Below, piece by piece: positions 1 to 9,690 of a DNA stretch of 64,000 nt. The stretch comes from Cydia pomonella (taxonomy: Eukaryota; Arthropoda; Insecta; Lepidoptera; Tortricidae), in contig NC_084704.1 in the NCBI RefSeq assembly GCF_033807575.1, positions 31,163,968-31,227,967 on the forward strand. Reading direction: 5' to 3'. The translations under genes were made by a program, and so were the position numbers. The first letter of the stretch is position 1. Each line of letters opens with the position of its first letter. Below the pieces are notes generated by a model. That model was given only the letters and a program-made list of their open reading frames with translations. It did no database searches and was not told where the DNA came from.

Positions 1-244
1 CGTTAATTCTCAGCGTACAACGAGTACCGTCCGCGCCAGCGGTTGTTTTATTCGGTGTCAAAGATTACCAAACATTAGAACCCATAAGCTTAAACTACAT
101 TGACAGCTGATACACGGACGGATATGGCAAAACTACTAATTTCAATTCCATTAGACGTCCAAGACAAAGACGCCTATCGAGGGTTCTGTACAATATTAAC
201 TTTTTTCTTATTTTTTACTAATTTAATAATAATAATGTAATAAT
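1..244. other. Unassigned AT-rich sequence
   Basis: No open reading frame, repeat end or RNA signal that I recognise. Confidence 0.5.
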
Positions 245-945
245 TCAGCCTATATATGTCCCACTGCTGGGCACAGGCCTCCCCTCATGCGCAAGGAGGG
301 CTCAGGCTATAGTCCCCACGCTAGCCCAATGCGGATTGGGGATTTCACATACACCTTTGAATTTCTTCGCAGATGTATGCAGGTTTGGACTGGACCCGGG
401 TACGTCCTTAAACTACGTCCACAAGAGAGGTATGGGCATTGTGAATGTCATCTCGCTCTGTGTGGTAGGGCACAGCACAGCGGATGTCATTCCAGATCTA
501 GAGCAGAGCCCAACTGGGGAAGTACCTCCACCTTACAGAAAATCGCAGCCTCCTTCACCTTACAGAAATGACACTAAACCCTACTCATAGTGTTGTGTTC
601 CTGCCGGTGAGTAATGTTGCCAGAGCTCAACGAGGGGCGGGAGGGGGTTAGGGTCGGCAACGCGCATGTAACTCCTCTGGAGTTGCAGGCGTACATAGGC
701 TACGGATACTGCTTACCATCAGGCGGGCTGTATGCTTGTTTGCCACCGACGTAGTATGCGAATATATATATAAAAAAAGATTTCCTCACGATGTTTTCCT
801 TCACCGAAAAGCTGGTGGTAAATATCAAATCACATTACGTACATAAGTTCCGAAAAACTCATTGATACGAGCCAGGATTTGAATCCGCGACCTCCAGATC
901 GAAAGTCGAACGTCATAACCACTCGGCCAACACCGCCTCTTTTAC
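245..945 (-). repeat. tRNA-headed SINE (family A), copy 1, interrupted
   Basis: Read on the minus strand it begins near 945 with a tRNA-like head: an A-box-like TGGCCGAGTGG and a B-box-like GATTCAAATCC about 40 nt later. The body continues with the TCGGTGAAGGAAAACATCGT block and ends with the block carrying GGGACATATATAGGCTGAA near 245. The uninterrupted copy at 29485-29800 shows the body should be continuous; here it is split at 386/781 by an unrelated insert. It resembles the Metulj-type SINEs of Lepidoptera (from memory). Non-coding; transcription would be by RNA polymerase III. Confidence 0.8.
387..780 (+). repeat. LINE 3'-end-like fragment nested in SINE A copy 1
   Basis: This block lies exactly between two halves of the SINE that are adjacent in the copy at 29485. 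TTT occurs at both edges and may be a short target duplication. It ends on the plus strand with ...TTTGCCACCGACGTAGTAT, then a TA run and seven A residues, as a retroposed 3' tail would. I recognise it as a widespread lepidopteran retroposon end but cannot name the clade. The reading frames across it are not conserved protein. Confidence 0.65.
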
Positions 946-1130
946 TAATTTATAGTTTTGAAATTTTTCCATGTTCTTGTGGTACAATACGATATTGATA
1001 TTAGTTAAGTACCACATTTCATAGTTCTAGGTCAACCGAAAATACTCTATAAATTTTGATTTCCTTGTGTTGTTGAGTGTCGAAATATACGTTTGTATTT
1101 CGAGAAGTTTGAGTTTTTTATAGCTTCAAG
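946..1130. other. Unassigned sequence
   Basis: Short AT-rich spacer with no supported feature. Confidence 0.5.
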
Positions 1131-1292
1131 GGACCTAAATATAATATAAGTAGTTTTAATTTCAACTCATTAGAATCTTCCACGCGTTCCCGAGATGAAG
1201 GGTCTTGGCAGACAGACGGATGGACGGACGAACAACAAAGTGATCCTATAAGGGTTCCGTTTTTTACTTTTGAGGTACGGAACCCTAAAATA
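1131..1292 (-). repeat. AGGGTTCC-family element, copy 1 (partial)
   Basis: On the minus strand it starts TAGGGTTCCGTACC, folds back within 40 nt to GGAACCCTTATAGG, and then has the GTCCGTC/GTCTG-type run. The same start is seen at 30311, 44638 and 60612. A second short GGGTTCCGT block lies just beyond at 1297-1310. Non-coding. Confidence 0.7.
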
Positions 1293-2363
1293 TAAGGGTT
1301 CCGTTTCTTTCCTTTTGAGGATGATTTGCTGCATCTAGTGATAAGTAGTGACCTGTGGCTTTATTCGGTAGCTTACGGCAAGCGTGAATGTAATTGCGAA
1401 AGGGTTTGTCCCGACGAATATGCTTTAAAACTTACTCCCAGTTCCCAGACATTCGTTACTTGCGGGAGCGTTTTGACAAGCTTTTGTGTAACTATATCTG
1501 TTTATGTACAGCTATACTATTGTTATAAGTACAATGAAACCCGCTTCTACTTAAACAGGATCTGGGACCACATCATAAGATATTACCGGGAAAATATGTA
1601 TGAAAAAAGGTAGAGGGATTATTAGTGTAAAATGGCGTTTACGCAAAAAATCGTATTAAACGTGATCGTATAAGTAGCTTCGTTTATTAAGGTATTAGGA
1701 ATTATATATCCGTGGGTATATATCAGTTATATATAGTTAAATTATATATCGTCAATCTCTATATGATTCTGGGCAGATTTACTATGCTATCTTACTTTGC
1801 TGGGCTTTTTTATTTATCACGGGCAAGGCACTAAAATGAAGAGGATATAATTATGATTATGATAGTTTGTGGTTGGCTTTAACCAATATGTTACGGTTTT
1901 GTGGTTGCATGAACAAAATTTTACGGACCGATAAACATTTTAGCAACTTGTGCGTTTTCAGCTCGCATTGAATTTTCGACGATGTAAACAGGATGTAAAA
2001 GTTATGCCTAATATACGTTATGCCAATTTGTATTAGGAGTATTACGCTATGAGAATTAATATAGACCCGTTTGAAATGCAAGGATTGATTCTACTATAAC
2101 TATGTATGTGGTCTAAGAAATCAAGATTTCTGACAAACCAAATCATATTATTATATTTTGCGCTACTAATTTTGCATTTTTTAATAAGATGGTACTGGTA
2201 CATACCTACTCATACGTCCTTTTAAAATAGTTATAATTATATTGGAATTATTACATAGAATAATTTTCACTAAAAACAATTTAGAAAAAGGTAAGTTTTA
2301 AAGAAGTTCAGATAAATTAGAGAACATGATTCGCTTCCCGCTTGGAAACACTCGGAAACCGAT
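1293..2363. other. Unassigned AT-rich stretch
   Basis: It contains an open frame at 1326-1613 (95 codons, Cys/Tyr-rich) and one at 1857-2081 on the minus strand. Neither shows a recognisable domain, start context or splice sites, so I do not call them genes. ATATAT-type low complexity lies at 1700-1760. Confidence 0.4.
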
Positions 2364-2505
2364 TCAGATTCAACAATTTGCTATGGTGTTGCACTGGTTT
2401 TGAAACGACCTTAGCGATTGGCGTACATCACGCACAACTTTCACTTAATTTCGAATGCACCAATCAGCGTGAGCGATATTCAAGGTCGTATCAGATAAAG
2501 CTAAT
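2364..2505 (+). repeat. MITE-like repeat (CCAATCAGCGTGAGCG family), copy 1
   Basis: It shares an ordered set of blocks with 22991-23160: ACAATTTG.TATGG, TGGTTTTGA, CGACCTT, GATTGGCGT, TCACTTAAT, and CACCAATCAGCGTGAGCGAT. The motif CGACCTTAGCGATTGGCG near the start is partly inverted at the end as GCGATATTCAAGGTCG, so the unit is an imperfect palindrome. No transposase reading frame is present. Confidence 0.65.
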
Positions 2506-2724
2506 TTATTATTCAAGTAGGCATATTACAATGTGCTTATGAACGTCAAATAAAGCTACACCGGCTCTAAACCTACACCTCTGACCCGAGAAGATTTAAA
2601 TCCCCCCTCAATTGGAGGAGAGTATCCCAATATGGAACGGCAGGAAACTCGGCGGGACACATCTTTTCAAAACATTACGTATCAAAAGATCAAACCCTTA
2701 ACAAGTTGTTAAATCGGGCTCCAA
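2506..2724. other. Unassigned sequence
   Basis: Spacer between two MITE-like units; nothing recognised. Confidence 0.45.
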
Positions 2725-2869
2725 GGGCGTAGCCAAGCTGCCAATCGTTACGCTCCGTAGCCAACGAAACGCAACTGTGACTGTCGCGGTAATATGGCAG
2801 AGTGATAGAGTGAGAGATGACAACGCTGCGCTACGGAGCGTTAACGATTCGCACGTTGGCTAAGCACCC
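2725..2869. repeat. MITE with imperfect terminal inverted repeats (TAGCCAA family), copy 1
   Basis: The left end GGGCGTAGCCAAGCTGCCAA and the right end ...TTGGCTAAGCACCC are inverted copies over about 42 nt; both arms carry AATCGTTA and ACGCTCCGTAGC. Length is about 145 bp, with no coding capacity. A second copy lies at 47563-47695. Confidence 0.75.
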
Positions 2870-3034
2870 AGGTTACTTGTGATGCAATGATAGTTTCTAG
2901 TTGTTGTCACAAGTTGTAACGATATAGGTGTCAGGCTAAAAGTACCACATTCTAGAATGTCAATAAGGACTATTGTCTATTGTATCCTTATGGCAGTATT
3001 ATTAATTAGTATATTCTGCTTAAAAACGGCATAA

Positions 3035-3110
3035 ATATTGTGCAAAAGTAATTAAATAACACTTAGCTAATTTATATTGTGCAAAGTAATTAAATAACAC
3101 TTAATAATTT
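3035..3110. repeat. Imperfect 39-bp tandem duplication
   Basis: ATATTGTGCAAA.GTAATTAAATAACACTTA occurs at 3035 and again at 3074, with small indels. It is probably a local slippage duplication. Confidence 0.7.
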
Positions 3111-3159
3111 CGAAAGATGCATCAAAGTAATTCATCCAAATAATGTTCACAAACGGCAA

Positions 3160-3303
3160 CAATAGTATTTTATACAATCGTGATATAATGGAGAGCTTTT
3201 CAGTTGAGTACCGAGTTTAGGCAACGAAGTTTGCCGAGTTGCCTAAGTAAGGTACGAGATTGAAAAGCTTGATTCTATCACTATTGTACACAATACTTTT
3301 TAT
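3160..3303. repeat. Long imperfect palindrome, MITE-like
   Basis: Left blocks AGTATTTTATACAAT, GTGATA, AGCTTTTCA, AGTACC and AGGCAAC reappear inverted and in reverse order to 3303. The two arms (about 65 nt each) meet around GAAGTTTGCC near 3226. Such structures are typical of small inverted-repeat transposons. No reading frame. Confidence 0.7.
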
Positions 3304-3729
3304 ACGAGTCATCTAAAATAATACTTTTCTTACTATGAAACTTGAATAATTAATGAAAATTGGTAAATATCTCAGTAGATATAAACGCGCGACTCCTGCC
3401 CCGCGTTCGTGCTCCGCGCCTGTTTACTCTTTTCTATGGGAGCGCGGCGGCACGTGATTGGTATTTTTTGTTATAGTTGACTACAGCATATCGAAAGGAA
3501 TCGTATAGTTGAGTGGGAGTCCATACATGAAAAGTACGTAATTATAGTTTGACCATTACAGTCGACGAGTAGAAAAATGTATTACTTATCTCTTTTTGCC
3601 TTCAGCTTAGCACATTTACATATACTTACAGCGTGTATTTTTGATACTACCGCATAACCAAAGGTTAGTTAGTTTAGGCTTTAATGAACACACTTTCATA
3701 AGTTTTATAAATAAAACAGACGACTTTTA
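3304..3729. other. Unassigned sequence with a short CpG-rich patch
   Basis: 3385-3460 is CpG-rich (CCCCGCGTTCG, GAGCGCGGCGGCACGTG) in an AT-rich background. No reading frame or promoter motif could be tied to it. Confidence 0.35.
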
Positions 3730-4020
3730 TTGTTCCATATAAAATATATCAGCAAGCAATGCATCACTTACTTTGTTTTAACTCAAAACGTTGCAGTTAA
3801 TGAAGCGACGTCACAACTGTCACAAGTGACTATGGCCTATGATGTACGAAATACACTGCCGCTCGATCGATCAATCGCAAAAAAAAAATCAAAAATTAAT
3901 AATGCTTTGGTATTAAAGACTAAATTTATAAAAATCTTTCAGAATCGTTTTATAGCACTAAATCTAACGTCTAGTTTAAGTTTGCGGTTATATCAAAAAT
4001 ACTGACTGTATAAATTGCTT
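3730..4020 (+). repeat. Unnamed repeat family R, copy 1
   Basis: This segment is matched, in reverse complement, by 53360-53600. Shared blocks in the same order include GACGTCACAACTGTCAC, CTTTCAGAATCGTTTTATA, CTAGTTT-AGTTTGCGGTTATATCAAAAAT and AAGCAATG at the edge. The reading frame here (91 codons) is not conserved in the other copy, so it is a non-coding repeat. I do not recognise the family. Confidence 0.7.
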
Positions 4021-4053
4021 GTAGGTACGTTTTAGGTACTCGTACTAACATGA

Positions 4054-5371
4054 TTTTTTTTTTATCGTATGGCATATTTTACATCGCTGGATCAATAAAT
4101 GGTCAAAATGAATGGAAATTATAAATACAGATCAGTTAGTGTTTTTAAATTTTTGCCCACTTCAGGTAGGCAGCTGCTGCATAGGAGATGGTCTCGAAAT
4201 CTTCTGTGTGTCCTGGGTATTTAGTGAGGGGGCACTCCAATACCACGTGGTCAATCGTCTGCTTGGTGTGACCGCAATCGCAAGCAGGGGATGTGCTCCA
4301 GCCCCACTTGTGCCATTGGTAGGCACAGTTGCCTACTCCCGTTCTAAGTCGGTTAAGGGCAGTCCAGAGTCGGCGTGGTTCTTTGAATCCAGCAGGAGGT
4401 TTCTGAGGTGTGAATGTGAAATGGTTGGAAGAAACTTGTAGTGATACCCATTCCTCCTGCCATGCGTCTTCAAGGCTCCAAAAGTCCTGCTTGCCAGACA
4501 TCTCCAGTGCGGGTGGATTCCTGGACTTAAGTCTTTTATGTCCGAAGTCTAAAAGGTCTCTGTGAATGGGCAGGTTTTGGCTGCCGAAAGTTTTAGAGGC
4601 TTCTCGGTGAAGGCACCTTTCTCTTCTTAAATGAGCTGGAGCTATGTGGCTGAGGACAGGAAGCCAGTGAGAGGGAGTGGGCTTGAGACAGCCAGATATG
4701 GGTCGGAGGGTGTGGTTAAGCTGCGAATCCACGGATGAGACGTGAGCACTATTCATCCAAACCGGAGCGCAATACTCGGCTGTTGAATACACTAGTGCCA
4801 GCGCTGTGGTTCGGAGACAGGAGGCAGTGGCTCCCCAGCTGGATCCTGTGAGCCTCTGGACAAGGTTATTTCTAGTCCTTAGTTTTGCTGCTACTTTCTG
4901 GAGGTGGTTTCTGTACGTTAGGCTTCTATCTAGTGTGACTCCCAGGTACTTAGGGTTTGGGTTGTGTGTTAAAATATAACCCTTAAACGAGACTGTCAGT
5001 GACTTATCCGCTAGCTTGTTATTGAGATGAAAGCAGCACACTTCTGTCTTTGTGGGGTTTGGGCGCAGGCGCCATCGCGTAAAGAAGTCATCAAGAATGG
5101 ACAGGTCTCCTTCTAAGATTGGCTCGGTGACTTCCATGCATTGATGTTGGGTAATAAGGGCCAGGTCGTCGGCATATCCAAACTTGCGCGAAGTTGTAGC
5201 AGGGAGGTCGTGGATATAGAGGTTAAAGAGCAGGGGAGCCAGAACCGAACCCTGGGGAAGACCATTGTTCAGGGTCCTGACCCTGCTGGATTCTTCACCA
5301 AGGAAAACTTGCACGGGCCTATTGGTGAGGGTGCTTTCGAGGTAGTTCCTACGGACGTAGAGTAACATCGA
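4054..5371 (-). mobile_element. 5'-truncated non-LTR retrotransposon (LINE-1 of window)
   Basis: Only the 3' part of a LINE remains: the end of the reverse transcriptase, the C-terminal region, a short 3' UTR, and a poly-A tail that appears as a T run at 4054-4063 on the plus strand. The 5' break is at 5371, where the sequence turns back on itself as a perfect hairpin. No clear target duplication was found. It is a dead copy, since endonuclease and most of the RT are missing. Confidence 0.85.
4145..5368 (-). pseudogene. LINE reverse transcriptase, C-terminal 407 codons
   Basis: It encodes the back half of a non-LTR reverse transcriptase, which would copy the LINE RNA at the target nick. Visible motifs: the GLPQGSVLAPLLFNLYI block (about residues 36-52), the catalytic YADD at 65-68, the PKYLGVTLDRSLTY block, and a C-terminal CCHC-like CDCGHTKQTIDHVVLECP. 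The ATG at 5368 is only the first Met after the truncation; upstream in frame the inverted arm brings a stop. A full pol ORF would be roughly twice this length. No internal stop remains, so the copy is fairly young or selected until recently. I cannot fix the clade; it belongs broadly to the jockey/CR1/Nimb-type elements. Confidence 0.85.
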
Positions 5372-5410
5372 TCGGGGGTCGATGTTACTCTACGTCCGTA
5401 GGAACTACCT
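5340..5410. repeat. 32-bp perfect inverted repeat at the LINE 5' break
   Basis: The arms 5340-5371 and 5379-5410 are exact reverse complements separated by 7 nt (5372-5378). The left arm is LINE coding sequence (the LLYVRRNYL region); the right arm is an inverted copy of it. This fits twin priming or a fold-back template switch during insertion. Confidence 0.95.
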
Positions 5411-5574
5411 TAGATAACCCTACACGTGATCCCCGGGTGGTGCTAAAAGAGTGACGAATTGGCAGCTGCACTGTTCTCCCTGAACCTCGCAGCACTCACT
5501 GGATATTGATCACTATTTTTTCCCGCTGCCACTTACTAACATGATAAACAAATAATTGAATTACACATAGGGAT
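5411..5574. other. Flank of the truncated LINE
   Basis: No similarity to the LINE beyond the hairpin arm is evident, and there is no reading frame of note. Confidence 0.4.
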
Positions 5575-5617
5575 TTGTCATGTTAATCTTATAGCAGGTA
5601 TAAGATTAACATGACAA
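5575..5617. repeat. 19-bp perfect hairpin
   Basis: The arms 5575-5593 and 5599-5617 (TTGTCATGTTAATCTTATA and its complement) flank a 5-nt loop, GCAGG. No terminator or RNA-gene context applies. Confidence 0.95.
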
Positions 5618-5904
5618 TTCATAATCACAGTTCAATATAAGTACTTCTCAGAAACAAGAGGCTCGTATCATATTGGAGCGGGTGACACGCAGACTCGGCA
5701 TGGCTTATAAATACGTGTCAGGTTGAAATTGCTATTAGAGCCTTGCTTTATTTGATATATTAGAGGTGTAAAATGAGAATATTCAATCGTAAATTGAGGA
5801 CAGAGGAATTTCATTATAAATAATATAGGTAGGAGAATCTTACACAGTCAATTGCTAATGTGGATATACTTCCCAAGAGACACGGGGTCAATATACATAC
5901 ATAA

Positions 5905-5971
5905 AAGATGCCACAGCGATACGATACTGATGTGTCACTTATAGATCAGTATCGTATCGCTGTGACATCTT
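5905..5971. repeat. 27-bp hairpin with one mismatch
   Basis: The arms 5905-5931 and 5945-5971 pair except at 5911/5965. The inner 20 bp (5912-5931) are perfect and contain GCGATACGATACTGAT. The loop is 13 nt. Confidence 0.95.
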
Positions 5972-6043
5972 ATAAGCATTATTCGACTCGGGCCAAAAGT
6001 CAGTTTTAAATGTATGTATTGTATGGACTGACGTTTATCTGAC

Positions 6044-6076
6044 ATGGCTATTTGTACATTACACACAAATAGCCAT
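6044..6076. repeat. 12-bp perfect hairpin
   Basis: ATGGCTATTTGT at 6044-6055 is inverted at 6065-6076, with a 9-nt loop. Confidence 0.9.
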
Positions 6077-7703
6077 ACATTTGCATTTACTCCCACCCCT
6101 AAAATCGGCAGACTGTTTTGTACATAAAATTATAGGGCGTCTCCAGTTGTTAAAGTCACTGAAAATGTACGATGGAAACCAACTTTTGAAGTTTAGACTA
6201 CATAAAAGTTCCTAATGATGGTTTGCTCTCATAAATACATATGAATATGACAAATACCTCAAGTAAATTAAAATATAATTTATACAATAGATTTTATTAA
6301 ATAACCAATTTTTTTGTATTTTCATGCTTAAAAATAAGAATCTTGCACACATTGAACTTCTTTCAACCTAAGCAAAGTCTGGACTACAAGAAAACGATTT
6401 ACATGCTCACTTATACTCTATGCTTCGACATGTATAGCTAGAAAACACCCATAACCCAGGAACAAGTATTTCTACATATCACACAAATTAATTTGCTTAT
6501 ACCCCAATGAAATATCAGAGCCCCGAGCTGTGTAGGCAATGTCACTACCATAGTTTAGTCGACTGTATCTGTGGAAATCTATATACGAGTATGATATAAG
6601 TAGGTAATTTACGTGTTTCCTGATGGATTTACTTGCTCTTTTGGAACATTTTTGAAAGAGTAACACCAAAGATGACTTTGGTTCTGAAGAGTTAATTTAC
6701 CCAAATATTTATTTATTCTATAATGTCAAGAATTTTCCTCCATAATTAAACATTTCTTAATGATGTGTGTTGAGTTGTCAAATGTGATGTTTAATGATGT
6801 GCGATACAATGAAATGTTTTTGTAACCGTGCCCTCGAAAGCGTTAACAATTTCCATTCAAAAGAGAATCAACACCTTCCGATAAAAAATGAGTTCCATGC
6901 CCGACTATATTTAATATCGGATGAATACAAACCGGGTCACATTTACTTCAGTGAAAAAGAAATCATCGTCTCCCTCGATGTCAATAAAAAAAATATAGAG
7001 AAGTACTCGAGCGAGGCCGCAGTAGGCGTTAAATTGAACGGCGCTGCGGCAATAAAACCTAATTGAGTGTATGTCCATTAGGGGCCGAATCATCACGGCC
7101 CCTTTCTATATTACTTGCGTGTAAGTTTGCAACCTATTTCGCGTATAGGAACCCTCTGAAGTCAGACTGGATTTTGGTTTTTGAAATAGTGACGTTCCGG
7201 TTTTATAAAGTAAATTAATTGCTAACGCGCAAAGGTGATGCTGTTTTAAAAGGGCGTATATACCTTTTTATATTCTATGCAAACACGGGGGCTGTATAGG
7301 GGTGAATTAAGCAGGTTAAAATCACTGCAATGTGCAGCATGACAATATTAGTTTCACAAAAGGTGCGTAGGGTGGTAAATTTATTCAGTTTGTGTGACAT
7401 AATTGATATAAATAAAAATATACGTAGATACGTCGTTCGAAAAACAAAATCTATACCAATTCGAAACCCCAACATGGCATTCACCCTGTTTGCCATATTA
7501 TCACATTAATCAATTACGTAGTCGTATAATCTCTTATCAACGTAACGTATTGTAGTGGAAAGCATCCTATTAATATCGCTCAACAATCCCTCTTACAAAA
7601 ATACATTGTGTATCGTCGACTGTTTTTCAATTTGACTAATTACCCAGATGAATGTAAGCGCGTGATCCGCCATATTGGTTTCGATTGTCATCAGCGGAAA
7701 CAC
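6077..7703. other. Unassigned stretch with one unexplained open frame
   Basis: Mostly AT-rich. An open frame at 6794-7066 on the plus strand (90 codons, rich in Lys/Glu/Asn) has no recognisable domain and no splice or promoter signal; it could be chance or an old exon fragment. No other feature is supported. Confidence 0.35.
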
Positions 7704-7751
7704 GGTTATAATTACCTGGTGCAATGTCGATTGCACCAGGTAATTATAACC
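7704..7751. repeat. 21-bp perfect hairpin
   Basis: The arms 7704-7724 and 7731-7751 (GGTTATAATTACCTGGTGCA... and its complement) flank the 6-nt loop TGTCGA. Confidence 0.95.
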
Positions 7752-8425
7752 AATGAATGAAGGGAATGAGTTAGTTGGAAATAGAGATATACGGTATTGC
7801 AATACCTATCATACGCTTAATAATTGTTCCGGGTTTCTGGGGTTTGTTTGAAATCTATTATGTGGGACAAATCTGAAGTGTGACTAACAGTAAAAATATT
7901 AGTTTCAATTATTGCGGTGATAATAATAGTTTGTGATGCATTTATGGCATTTCAGTGAATCGCTACTATCCCTGTCTGTCACTTCCTCACACTTAAACCG
8001 CTGAATCCATTTGGATGAAATTTAGTACATAGATAGTTTGAAGCCCGGGAAAGGACAAAGGATAGACTTTATCAATCATCATCATCATTCTACGCGGATG
8101 AAGTCACGCAAGAGCTAGTAAAATCAAAAGATACTGCATTGCATTGCAGATTTTAACATACATAGTATCACTAACATAAGTAGTAATAAGCTACTAATAC
8201 AATATTACATTTTAATTTAAATCTCCTTTCTAAATTCCAACTGAACTGATACAATCTACCTTTTTAAAAAATCCTTTATAAACATGGAGAAAAATTAAAT
8301 GTAACACTAATCTGGGAATGAATAATATGATCTACTTATTTAACCAAAGCTTTAACTATTCCAAAATGGTTTTGTCGCCTCACAAACTCGATACATAGGG
8401 TGACACGAGGTTTCATTTCATTACT
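7752..8425. other. Unassigned AT-rich stretch
   Basis: Nothing recognised; there is a short CATCATCATCAT-type run at about 8077. Confidence 0.45.
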
Positions 8426-9690
8426 TAGTCAGGTCATAAGTTCTGTCAAAAAGGTTTAGACTGAAAAAAACTATAGGTACAGATTCCTTATTATTCATAT
8501 GTATGATTTGAAAGCTTATTTAATGCTGAATTACTTACAATATAAATTAGCGTAATTTTGTCAGTGCTTGCTTGTCTCAGTTTTGAATAATTCTATGTAA
8601 TATTCAAAATATATATATATAAAAAAACATGCAATAAATACGCGACCTGTTCAAGGTGATTTAGATCCCTATTCCCTCTTTATTAATTTCTATTATTTAT
8701 ATGGTTGAATCTTACATAAGTTAAACAAAAGCTGGATCTTTTATTTTTGTTAAAATATATAATTCATGTGTATTCGTTTTGCAAAAATTGCATCTGTACG
8801 TATTTTACTAAACCTATTCGTTGGATGGCAGTCAAAAATTTGCGTGTCACTGAAAAGTGCCCTAAGTTTAAAGGGTAATTAACTAACTTAAAAATAACTT
8901 TCAAATAATAATAAATAAATCCACAGGGCAGCATGTGGCGAGCTGTTGGGGAGTAACAACCTCACGGACCCGAGTACTCCCGAGAGTCGGTCAGGATCTC
9001 CGTCTTCGATGTGCCTTCGTCGGTCGGAGTGGACCCCAAGGGGACCCGCAGGACTCTCAGCTCTGGCTTGCCTTCATTGGCCGTCCAGAGAAGAGTCGTT
9101 AGAGCTAAATACTCCAGGATGGAAGTGAAAAATTGTATAAGACGCGAGTTGACATAGTGGCTGTTATCTTCACGACGGCAGTTTCAGGGGTCCATCTAGT
9201 GGGCGGCAAGTCACCGCCTGCCTCACTAGTGAACACATTGTTATGGAAGGTGTCCGAACGTCTTTGCAATAACCCAGTCTCATTGTCTACCCAAACTTCA
9301 ATCCATAGACCGTTATACTGTTCACTCTTTCTACAATAGTCCCAATGCCTGCTGCAACTGGTTCATGGGTGTCTATTGTTGCACCTGTGAACGGGTTCCA
9401 GCAGCCGTTCTACATGAGATTAAAGCTCTCCAAGGGTTACGTATTGAATGTATATTTCCACGCAAGCCTATCAAAAGACCGGGATTTATAGGCCCGTGAA
9501 ATCCAAGGAAATAATAAATCATTTTCACAATCCAGCAGCTTATTTGCGTCTAACGACAATCCCAAAGCAAACAAGTAGTAAATAAATTTAAAACAAGCTT
9601 TCTCAAATCATTGCAAACTTTTTTTTATTATAAGCTTTGTATTAGATTTTATCAGTCAAAACGTCTGTGACAGAACTTATGACCTAACTA
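8426..9690. mobile_element. Non-autonomous TA-flanked inverted-repeat element (Tc1/mariner-like)
   Basis: GTYAGG plus TCATAAGTTCTGTCA at 8428 is inverted at 9688. The core AGGTCATAAGTTCTGTCA is an exact 18-bp match, and partial similarity extends inward to about 35 nt. TA lies immediately outside both ends (8426-8427 and 9689-9690), as a Tc1/mariner target duplication would. The 1.26 kb between has no transposase frame, and about half of it is the LINE fragment at 8925-9520. So this is a deletion derivative or MITE that later received a retroposon. Confidence 0.65.
8925..9520 (+). repeat. LINE 3'-end fragment (family X), copy 1
   Basis: GC-rich in AT-rich surroundings. It shares ordered blocks with 62350-63030: GGCGAGCTG, ACGGACCC, GCTTGCCTTCA..GGCCG.CCAGAG.AGAGTCG, ACTCCAGG.TGGAAGTG, and GGCAAGTCACCGCCTG. 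It ends in AATAATAAATCA. It is the 3' untranslated part of a LINE family; short frames here (8946-9128, 9133-9339) are not conserved in the other copies. Confidence 0.7.

Noticed and set aside
4112..4441. Plus-strand open frame over the LINE
   Set aside because: Antisense shadow of the LINE-1 reverse transcriptase.
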